From: Candidatus Gastranaerophilales bacterium
Lineage (GTDB): Bacteria; Cyanobacteriota; Vampirovibrionia; Gastranaerophilales; Gastranaerophilaceae
Length of the DNA stretch: 64,000 bases
NCBI GenBank assembly: GCA_028693235.1
Contig: JAQUVW010000003.1
Location: 308,017-372,016, forward strand
Direction: 5' to 3'
Position numbers and translations under genes: made by a program. Of the stretch, positions 57,309 through 64,000 are shown in pieces. The notes beneath the pieces are model-generated. The model made no database searches. It had not been told where the DNA came from and saw only the letters and a program-made list of their open reading frames with translations. Numbering within the stretch: position 1 is the stretch's first letter; each line of letters opens with the position of its first letter.

Positions 57309-57959
57309 TTATATAATATTGTCATTTAAAGCCTTAATTGCTGCTTGAGTCCTGTCTTCTACACCCAACTTTTGGATAATACTGCTCACATGAACTTTGG
57401 CGGTATTTACACTCACATAAAGCTTTTTAGCTATTTCATTATTATTATACCCTTCTCGAATAAGTTTTAACACTTGCTTTTCCCTTATTGTCAAATTGTA
57501 ATCATTATTAACAGAGCTTTTTTGTTTTTCAGAGTCTTTAGAAGCAGCATCAAGAACTACTTGAGCAACATTAGAATCAAACCATATAGCTCCATCTAAA
57601 ACTGATTTTACAACAATTGCAAGATTATCAGGGTTAATCTCTTTTGAACAATATGCACTGGCACCTGCTTTTATTGATGATAGAACTTCTTCTTGAGTGT
57701 TATGGGAGGTCAAAATCAAAATTTTTATCTCAGGATTAATCTCTTTTATTTTAGCACTAGCCTGAATGCCGTCTGTATTTGGAAGACCGATATCCATAAT
57801 AACAGCGTCAACGCTTTGATTTTTTACTATTTCAATAGCATCTTCGGCGTTTGGAGCTTCAAAAATCTCACCGACAAAATCTTTTGATTCAAAAGCGGTC
57901 ATCAGTCCGAATCGAATTAAAGCGTGGTCTTCAACTATCAAAAGATTATGTTTTTGCAT
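57309..57959 (-). CDS. NarL/FixJ-family response regulator
   Basis: 216 residues. Receiver: 'LLIVEDHALIRFGLMTAFES', Asp in 'DAVIMDIGLPNTDGIQASAK', 'ILILTSHNTQEEVL' and 'ASAYCSKEINPDNLAIVVKS'. LuxR HTH: 'LTIREKQVLKLIREGYNNNE' and 'VSVNTAKVHVSSIIQKLGVE'. This is a typical NarL-type DNA-binding regulator. Its ATG overlaps the stop of the TPR gene by one base (TAATG). A 42-base gap separates it from the next response regulator. Two LuxR regulators in one operon without a kinase suggest orphan or cross-talk signalling. Confidence 0.93.
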   Translation of the reverse strand: MQKHNLLIVEDHALIRFGLMTAFESKDFVGEIFEAPNAEDAIEIVKNQSVDAVIMDIGLPNTDGIQASAKIKEINPEIKILILTSHNTQEEVLSSIKAGASAYCSKEINPDNLAIVVKSVLDGAIWFDSNVAQVVLDAASKDSEKQKSSVNNDYNLTIREKQVLKLIREGYNNNEIAKKLYVSVNTAKVHVSSIIQKLGVEDRTQAAIKALNDNII

Positions 57960-59701
57960 TAAAACTCCTTGGTATTTGCAATAGGAATATCTACTTGATT
58001 ACCGGTCTTGGCTGAATATAAGGTTGAAGCTTTGACAAAGTTTTTATTTGCCGTTTCCTCATTGTTTTTAATTTTAGCTAAGACTCCTTTGTAATAATAA
58101 TACCTATAGTTATTTTCTTCAAGAAAATTCACCGAATCGATGTAGTTTTTTGCCATATCTATGTTTTTGTTCATTAGGGCATTGTCAGCTAAATCGAGCC
58201 AAGTATTTGCGAAAAACGGATTTAATATTGAAGCTTTCGTGAGATAATTTAAACTTTTTTGAGATTTTAGCTTTGCGTAGACATAATATGGTTTAAAATT
58301 ATTTGAATCAACAGTAATAGCCTTGTCGCAATAGGATTTAGCTAATTTTTGATTATCTTCTTTCAAAGCTATAACCGAAAGTGCGACTAGAGAATCGAGG
58401 TTTTTATTATCATATTTTACTGCTTTTTCATAATTTGTTTTTGCTACTGCATAATTTTTTTGAAGAAATGCAATATTTCCCAAACCATTGTATGCATGGG
58501 AAAAATGCTTATTTATAGAAATAGCTTTTTCATAATATTCTGTCGCTTTTGCAAAGTCTTTTGTCTGAAAATATATATCACCGAGAACAGACGATATTTG
58601 CGGATTTTTAGACTTTGGTATTGAAGTAAATGTCTGAATAGCACGTGAATAGTCATTGTTCAAATAAAAATATAATGCCAGATGATATTTTGCTATATTT
58701 TCTTTTTTTTCAGAATTTGCAAGGACATAATTTGCCAATTTTTCAATTTCTATTTTAGATTCGGGCAATGGGATATTTTTTTCTTGAAGATTTTTTACTA
58801 TCTTCATAGCATCTTTATATTGTTTGAGCTCGCACAATATTCTGACTTTGTATTTTTGATAATATATGTTATCTGAATTTATAGAAATGGCTTTATTGAT
58901 AGCACTCAAAGCCCTTTCGTAATCTTTATCAGAATAGGCAGCGTTAGCAATCAGATAATTAGCAAAATCAGAACGTCTTGCTAATTTTTCTCGTTTCAAA
59001 ATATCTTTAACTGATTCTTGAGTTAAATTGTTATACTCAATCGAGCTGTATGCCCCTGCAAGAAACATTTCATCACTTTCTGAGTGTTTATACTTAGGGA
59101 AGCAAGTTTTTTTAATCATTGTTATGTAAGGGTTCCAGACATCAATATTTTTTACTTTTGAAAGAGCTTCATCAGCAAGGCTGAAAAATCCTATATCTGC
59201 CATTTGATAAGCCAGCATCATATAATAACAATCATTCAAATTGTTTGATTTAATCAGATTACTAAATCCGTTATAAGCAACAAATACATTGCCTTGAGTA
59301 TAACGCTCCAGAGCTTCATAAAATTGAGAAATTAAAATTTTATCATCATTATTAGCATCTTTACTTAAAGAAAACGAATTGTTTTTATCAAAAAGCAAAG
59401 CTTGCGAGTTTGCCTCATTCATAGTTGCATCATATTGGCTTATAGTGTCTGTATATAAGCCTTTTTTGGGTTTAACCTTGCCATCGAAAAGATTTGTTGA
59501 ATCTGCATTTTTAACAGGAGCGACCTCTACGTTTTTCTCAACAACAGCTTCTTTTTGCTCTACTTGTTCAGAAGTATTAGTTTCAACACCCACACTAACC
59601 TGCGATGGATTTTGCATAACCTCTTGAACAACTTCGTCAGCAAATGCACCACCCACAATAAAATTTATAACAATTAATAATATTATATATTTATGTTTCA
59701 A
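57959..59701 (-). CDS. secreted or membrane-anchored TPR protein
   Basis: 580 residues, TTG start with AGGA four bases upstream. The N-terminus (M)KHKYIILLIVINFIVGGAFADE is a signal peptide with AFA cleavage. A disordered acidic linker (to about 90) is followed by 9-10 TPRs ('FANYLIANAAYSDKDYERAL', 'AYNGLGNIAFLQKNYAVAKT', 'KYHLALYFYLNNDYSRAIQT'). It is probably periplasmic. It lies between the HD-GYP gene (6 bases upstream) and a NarL-type regulator (one-base overlap). It could be a sensor or assembly scaffold for that pathway, but that is inference. Confidence 0.85.
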   Translation of the reverse strand: MKHKYIILLIVINFIVGGAFADEVVQEVMQNPSQVSVGVETNTSEQVEQKEAVVEKNVEVAPVKNADSTNLFDGKVKPKKGLYTDTISQYDATMNEANSQALLFDKNNSFSLSKDANNDDKILISQFYEALERYTQGNVFVAYNGFSNLIKSNNLNDCYYMMLAYQMADIGFFSLADEALSKVKNIDVWNPYITMIKKTCFPKYKHSESDEMFLAGAYSSIEYNNLTQESVKDILKREKLARRSDFANYLIANAAYSDKDYERALSAINKAISINSDNIYYQKYKVRILCELKQYKDAMKIVKNLQEKNIPLPESKIEIEKLANYVLANSEKKENIAKYHLALYFYLNNDYSRAIQTFTSIPKSKNPQISSVLGDIYFQTKDFAKATEYYEKAISINKHFSHAYNGLGNIAFLQKNYAVAKTNYEKAVKYDNKNLDSLVALSVIALKEDNQKLAKSYCDKAITVDSNNFKPYYVYAKLKSQKSLNYLTKASILNPFFANTWLDLADNALMNKNIDMAKNYIDSVNFLEENNYRYYYYKGVLAKIKNNEETANKNFVKASTLYSAKTGNQVDIPIANTKEF

Positions 59702-59707
59702 TTAGTC

Positions 59708-61600
59708 CTACTTCTTTATGACAGATTTATTTGTATAATATGACTCAAATAAAGCTATAAATTCTTTTTCTCTATCGGTTTGATTTTCGCTACACAATAG
59801 CTCATACAAATCTCGCATTGTATATTGGTGAAGAACCTCTCTGTCTATATGCTTTAAATTTCCGTGATACTCTGTTAAAAATATATCAATAATTTTATCA
59901 CAAGAAATATCCAAAAAAGCATCCACTATGTGTTTGTCGAAGTGTTTATTCATGCCTTCAACAAGAATATTTATAGCATTTTTGATAGGCATTTTGTCAC
60001 GATAGTGACGAACAGAAGTAATAGCATCAAAAACATCAGATACAGCCAATATTCTCCCGCCTAAAGGTATATTTTCACCGGACAAATGCCTAAAATATCC
60101 TGTACCGTCGAATTTTTCATGGTGAGAAGCCGCAACTTCAACAACTTCGTCAAAACCTTTAGACACGCTCATTTTGCTCAAAATATCATGTGTTATATTC
60201 ACGTGGCTTTGAATATGTTTGTATTCTTCTTCTGTTAATCGTCCTTCTTTTTGCAGAACAGAGTCTTTAATGCCGATTTTGCCTATATCATGGAGTACAG
60301 CAGCTTGAGATATAAGTTCAATTTTAGATTCATCGAGCTTCATTTGCCTAGATATAATTTCAGAATACATTTTTACTCTGCTTGAATGACCTGAAGTGAT
60401 TTTGTCCCGAGCATCAATAGAAGCTGAAAGAGCGTCAATAAAGCTGTTAAATAACATTTTTTGTTCTTTTAACATTTGCTGTTGGTGGTTAAACAAAATA
60501 TTGTTTTCAAGAGCGATTCCGGCACTTGAGCCTATTGTAAGGAGTAAATCCTCATCATGGTCGGTAAAATCACCGTTGTATTTGTTAAGAACTTGAAAAA
60601 CACCAATAATCTCATATTTGATATTCCTAATAGGCATACACAAAATATTTTTTGTCGTATAGCCTGTTTGAACATCAATATCCTTGTTAAAACGAGCATC
60701 TGTATAGGCGTTTTTTATATGTATGGTTTCACCGGTCATAGCGACATGTCCGGCGAGCCCTTTATCCATGGGGAAACGAATTTCTTGTCTATCCATTCCG
60801 AGAGCGACTCTTGACCATAACTCGCAAGTTTCTTTATCAATCAAAAATACGGTACATCTGTCTGCATTTAAGGCAAGTTTTGTTTGTTCAGCAATAGTGG
60901 TAAGCAATGTGTCCAAATCTATTTCAGCACTTATTGTTCTTGCAATTTTGAGCATTGCAACCATAGGGTCTTGAGAGCTGTGTTCTGGCTCAACTTCCAA
61001 GGTTTCAATAGCTTTATTTAAGATTTCATCATTTTGCTCTTGTAGACTGCCTGCGATTATGCTTAATCTTTCTAAACAGTTGAAATAATTGTTTACTCTC
61101 GCCATTTTAAAAGCTTTGTTTAATGAAGAATATGTTGACTCAAAATTTTTCAATTTCAAATTCAAAAAAGCCAAAGATTCATAAACTCTTGTTTGCAAAT
61201 AAGGATAATCCGCAAGCATTTTATCTGCACGAGAAAGATATAATATAGCTTCTTGATAATTGCCTTCTTTTTCAGTAACTTGAGAAAAAGCAAAACGGTT
61301 AACACCGCTGGCTGGTTCAAACCCTGAGCTTTGTGCCAAAAATTTTGCATCTTCAAGTATTAACAAACTTTTATAATAATTTTGAGGCTCCAAAAAATAT
61401 TTCAACATCGCAATAAAAGATAAACAAATTGAAACATTTCCGATACTTTGAATTTTTAAAAATAGACTATGTGCCTGAGATATAGAGGTAAAAGCCTCTT
61501 GGAAATTTTCCTTTTCAAACAGTTCGAATGTCTTGTGGAGCAGGGAATCGGCTTTCTCCAAAGTTTCTTTATCAGCTTCAATTGATTTATTTTTGAGCAT
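59708..61600 (-). CDS. GAF and HD-GYP domain phosphodiesterase with TPR-like N-terminus
   Basis: 630 residues. Helical TPR-like region (15-205, 'AFTSISQAHSLFLKIQSIGN'), then a GAF sensor (about 220-385: 'CTVFLIDKETCELWSRVALG', 'GLAGHVAMTGETIHIKNAYT', 'GSSAGIALENNILFN'). Next is an HD-GYP domain ('DKITSGHSSRVKMYSE', 'AAVLHDIGKIGIKDS', 'SHHEKFDGTGYFRHLSGENI', 'AVSDVFDAITSVRHYRDKMP'). HD-GYP enzymes hydrolyse c-di-GMP; here the GYP tripeptide is GYF. The catalytic HD and metal ligands appear intact. AAGGGGG precedes the ATG. It is first in an operon with a TPR protein, two response regulators and a pentapeptide protein. Confidence 0.92.
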   Translation of the reverse strand: MLKNKSIEADKETLEKADSLLHKTFELFEKENFQEAFTSISQAHSLFLKIQSIGNVSICLSFIAMLKYFLEPQNYYKSLLILEDAKFLAQSSGFEPASGVNRFAFSQVTEKEGNYQEAILYLSRADKMLADYPYLQTRVYESLAFLNLKLKNFESTYSSLNKAFKMARVNNYFNCLERLSIIAGSLQEQNDEILNKAIETLEVEPEHSSQDPMVAMLKIARTISAEIDLDTLLTTIAEQTKLALNADRCTVFLIDKETCELWSRVALGMDRQEIRFPMDKGLAGHVAMTGETIHIKNAYTDARFNKDIDVQTGYTTKNILCMPIRNIKYEIIGVFQVLNKYNGDFTDHDEDLLLTIGSSAGIALENNILFNHQQQMLKEQKMLFNSFIDALSASIDARDKITSGHSSRVKMYSEIISRQMKLDESKIELISQAAVLHDIGKIGIKDSVLQKEGRLTEEEYKHIQSHVNITHDILSKMSVSKGFDEVVEVAASHHEKFDGTGYFRHLSGENIPLGGRILAVSDVFDAITSVRHYRDKMPIKNAINILVEGMNKHFDKHIVDAFLDISCDKIIDIFLTEYHGNLKHIDREVLHQYTMRDLYELLCSENQTDREKEFIALFESYYTNKSVIKK

Positions 61601-61674
61601 ATTGCCCCCTTAACAAACTATACTTTTAATTATACAATATATTTGATGAAATAAAAAACTAAATTGGAAAAATA

Positions 61675-62367
61675 ATGAAAAAAATAAGCATAATAGTCCC
61701 CATATACAATGAAATAGACTCCATAAACGAAATTATAGAAAAGATTAACAATACCGATTTTGATTCACTTGAAAAAGAAATTATACTTGTTGATGACGCC
61801 TCAACTGATGGTTCAACAGATATTTTAAAAGGAATGCAAGACAGATATAAAATCATTTTTCACACAAAAAATCAAGGCAAAGGAGCAGCCTTGAGAACAG
61901 GATTTGCGGCAGCAACAGGCGATATAACAATTATTCAAGATGCTGATTTAGAATATAACCCCGAAGACTATATTCCTCTTGTAAAAGCAATAAAAAAGGG
62001 AAACGCCGATGTCGTTTATGGCTCAAGACTTTATAATAAAGATTATGAACAAAATTTTTTAAAAACAAGCTTATTTGCAAATAAATTTTTAACAAAAATG
62101 ACAAATATATTATTTTTTGCAAATTTAACAGACATGGAAACATGTTATAAAGCATTTAAAAGCAATATATTAAAAGAAATAACAATAAAATCGGACAGAT
62201 TTGACTTTGAACCTGAAATAACAGCCAAAATTCTAAAAAAAGGCATAAAAATAAAAGAACATCCCATATCTTATAACGGGCGTCAATATGAAGAAGGTAA
62301 AAAAATAACGTGGAAAGACGGACTGCACGCAGTTTTAACTCTAATTAAATACAGATTTTCAGATTAA
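61675..62367 (+). CDS. family 2 glycosyltransferase (dolichyl-phosphate mannose synthase-like)
   Basis: 230 residues. GT2 fold with 'KISIIVPIYNEIDSINEIIE', 'EIILVDDASTDGSTDILKGM', 'QGKGAALRTGFAAATGDITI', the metal site 'IIQDADLEYNPEDYIPLVKA', and 'DVVYGSRLY'. Most similar to the DPM1/GtrB type that loads a sugar onto a polyprenyl phosphate; 'ISYNGRQYEEGKKITWKDGL' is the usual C-terminal hallmark. There are no membrane segments. The product could feed the ArnT-type enzyme at 43-44.8 kb (inference). The ribosome site is weak (GGAAAAA). Confidence 0.92.
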   Translation: MKKISIIVPIYNEIDSINEIIEKINNTDFDSLEKEIILVDDASTDGSTDILKGMQDRYKIIFHTKNQGKGAALRTGFAAATGDITIIQDADLEYNPEDYIPLVKAIKKGNADVVYGSRLYNKDYEQNFLKTSLFANKFLTKMTNILFFANLTDMETCYKAFKSNILKEITIKSDRFDFEPEITAKILKKGIKIKEHPISYNGRQYEEGKKITWKDGLHAVLTLIKYRFSD

Positions 62368-63073
62368 TTTTCGACAGAAAAATGCCCTCGACAAAAGAAT
62401 GCGTTATCTACAAGATAAATTGTGCTTTCTATTTCAGAGCCATCTTTAAGCATGATATTTTTGCTTTAATAAGATTTGACAAACCCTAAATTATTCTTTT
62501 AAGACAATTATAGATGGAGAGCCAACAAATAAATTTGAAGAATATTCAAAATTAATTTTTATATTTTATATAGACTATCATGCAAAAGCATAGCAAAATG
62601 TAGTTGAAAATTTTACAGAAATCTTCGAAAGGTTGGCTACGCATGGGCGAAAGGCTAACTTCCCTCAAAACAATAAATTTGTAATCGAAAACTTCCGAAA
62701 CTTCCGAATTGCTTCCTCAAAATCTTCCGATTCTTCCGTCCCAATGTTGTCAATTCGCTATTTCCACCTGTGTGTTTAAATTTGAGGACTGGAAGATTTT
62801 GGAAGATATTTAAAAATCCTACGATTACATTTTTAAAAATAGCCTGTTTTTCCGACTAAGTCGGAAATGCTTTTAAAATGATACTTTCGACGTTTAAAAG
62901 TTCAAAATCGGAAGTTTTGCTCTTTTGTTTTTCAATGTAATTGAAAGCCAAATGTAATTGAAACGAAAAATTTTTATAATACCGCTAAACTCTCTTTAAA
63001 TCTGTTTTAAAGATGAATTAATAAATAATTTTTGAAAATTCGTTTTTTGCTGTTTTTGTTTTTTTAATTACAT
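62368..63073. other. 700-base stretch without a gene: decayed reading frame and TTCCGA motifs
   Basis: No intact ORF. About 62509-62780 on the plus strand reads 'IDGEPTNKFEEYSKLIFIF' to a TAG and then stays open in the same frame for some 60 more codons ('ENFTEIFERLATHGRKANFP'), as if one gene had been interrupted. A 29-codon minus-strand frame also ends at the GT2 stop. From 62690 on, TTCCGA or its complement recurs about six times, including a perfect 17-base palindrome TTCCGACT-A-AGTCGGAA (62850-62866). AATGTAATTGAAA occurs twice (62934 and 62951). It may mark the edge of an acquired region. No promoter is assigned. Confidence 0.5.
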
Positions 63074-64000
63074 TTAAGATAAAACATTCTGGATATTTTC
63101 TTTAAAATATTGTTTTAATTTTATTTCATCCGAAGATTCTACAATTGAAATATGAAAATCTCTTACAGTCGTCTGTCCCTTTTTTAGTAAATCTATCCCT
63201 CTATCACAGGACAACGCTACATTTTCAGTATAAAAATACCTTTGGTGTAATAAATTAACACATGTATGTAATAAAGATAACTGTTCTTTTATGTATTTAA
63301 AATTGAGCAATATATCTGGATATTGTAAAATTATTTCATTTTTAAATTTTTTAAACATATCTATAATATCTTTTTCAATATTTACTTGATTTTCTTTTAT
63401 TGAAACAATTATATTTATATTTAAAGTTGGATTAATTTCATAAAAATATAATAACCAATATTTTAAATTATATTCAAAATTAGTTGGAATTTTAAATTTC
63501 TCGGATCCTCTATTTTGAGCATCTATATCAGGGGTTAATTGTTTGTCATAAATATATAACTCATTAGCATATGTTATAAAGTTTTTGAGAATATTTTGTT
63601 TTAAATCATTAACATCAGTTTCAGATGTTGATACAAAAGATTTTTTACTAAAAATATTTGAAAAATCCTCAAATTCAAAACAATCCAAAGACTTAAAATA
63701 TTCGGATTGGAAGTTTTCAGACAAACAAGAAGTACAACTATTAGCACAATCCGCATTTGCAAAAAATCCAAAAGCATCATTATTAATAGCTATTGATGTA
63801 AAATACTGACAATATTGTTGTATATCCTCAGTAGAAGGTATAACTTCTATTTTTTTTATTTTAAACTTCTTATACATATTTATCAATAAAGTTTCTAATT
63901 TTTTTTTAATATTATCATTATTAATATCTAAAATATTTTGTTTTATTTCACTTATCAAAAAATCCTTATTATCAAATAAAATAATCCCTCTTGATTGAAT
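63074..64000 (-). CDS. unrecognised protein, 5' end outside the window
   Basis: The frame is open from the window edge (64000) to the stop at 63074, at least 308 residues. A TTG at 63958 exists but the preceding codons ('SRGIILFDNKDFL') look coding, so the gene is treated as partial. Features: a Cys group 'ADCANSCTSCLSENF' near the middle of the N-terminal half, an Ile/Asn/Lys-rich body, and a C-terminus with 'SCDRGIDLLKKGQTTVRDFH' and 'IKLKQYFKENIQNVLS'. Its base use is even more AT-rich than its neighbours, it follows a decayed stretch, and it matches no family I know. It may be horizontally acquired. Function unknown. Confidence 0.6.
   Translation of the reverse strand: MQSRGIILFDNKDFLISEIKQNILDINNDNIKKKLETLLINMYKKFKIKKIEVIPSTEDIQQYCQYFTSIAINNDAFGFFANADCANSCTSCLSENFQSEYFKSLDCFEFEDFSNIFSKKSFVSTSETDVNDLKQNILKNFITYANELYIYDKQLTPDIDAQNRGSEKFKIPTNFEYNLKYWLLYFYEINPTLNINIIVSIKENQVNIEKDIIDMFKKFKNEIILQYPDILLNFKYIKEQLSLLHTCVNLLHQRYFYTENVALSCDRGIDLLKKGQTTVRDFHISIVESSDEIKLKQYFKENIQNVLS

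Noticed and set aside
62368..64000. Prophage or integrative element
   Set aside because: No integrase, attachment site, terminase or structural gene is visible; only a composition change and a decayed stretch.

Overview
The window is a visibly AT-rich bacterial chromosome segment, densely packed and almost entirely housekeeping in character. The best fit is a flagellated member of the non-photosynthetic cyanobacterial sister lineage (Vampirovibrionia/Melainabacteria, probably Gastranaerophilales). That is an inference from several things together: short flagellins, cyanobacterial-style REC-LuxR and OmpR-type response regulators, a pseudopilin of the 'AFTLAEVLITL' type, many TPR proteins, a divergent membrane pyrophosphatase, and several proteins with an N-terminal '(V/I)xFxG'-like motif. 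No rRNA or marker phylogeny is available to prove it.

Layout. 0-2 kb: end of a TPR protein, a dusB-type tRNA dihydrouridine synthase, a GIY-YIG protein and a small ferritin-like protein. 2-4.4 kb: tRNA-Lys, a candidate structured RNA with a terminator, a divergent GAPDH, a lineage-type small protein, and tRNA-Gly/tRNA-Cys. 4.4-13.4 kb: an RTX/EF-hand-like acidic repeat protein, a methyltransferase, a U32 (RlhA-type) protein coupled to an unusual ATPase-less triple Clp-N protein, a cation exchanger, an nrnA-type DHH phosphatase and a YihY membrane protein. 13.4-17 kb: a secreted TPR protein that appears to start at AUU, a lipoprotein, a Cys-cluster protein and an SDR. 17-21.3 kb: yraN, then the aroC-aroK-aroB operon followed by surE-thiS, with a strong surE promoter embedded in the aroB stop codon. 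21.5-24 kb: two flagellin genes with related long leaders and individual terminators. 24-30 kb: pheT, a repeat cluster, a pseudopilin, a uridine-kinase-like protein, nadD and yqeK. 30-37 kb: flavodiiron protein, then the operon fliO-neuB-(KdsC-like)-TPR-lysC. 37-48.5 kb: rpsP, a CgeB-like glycosyltransferase, an OmpR regulator, uvrA, two envelope glycosyltransferases, gcvT-gcvH-gcvPA (gcvPB not present) and rnhC. 48.6-56 kb: a large DHH phosphoesterase, a metallo-beta-lactamase-fold hydrolase, a SprA-related metalloprotease-like gene split by a -1 shift at an A9 run, and the membrane pyrophosphatase. 56-61.6 kb: a regulatory operon of an HD-GYP protein, a TPR protein, two LuxR-type response regulators and a pentapeptide-repeat protein. 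61.7-64 kb: a family 2 glycosyltransferase, a 700-base non-coding/decayed stretch rich in TTCCGA motifs, and an unrecognised gene running off the end.

Themes. Motility and surface: flagellins, fliO, a nonulosonic-acid synthase and phosphatase, several glycosyltransferases, and an HD-GYP protein that probably acts in c-di-GMP signalling. Anaerobic lifestyle with oxygen defence: flavodiiron protein and ferritin-like protein. Energy from pyrophosphate: hppA. Initiation looks flexible: several genes start at TTG or GTG with good Shine-Dalgarno sequences, one at ATT, and at least one (surE) looks leaderless. No CRISPR array, rRNA operon, insertion sequence or intact prophage is visible.
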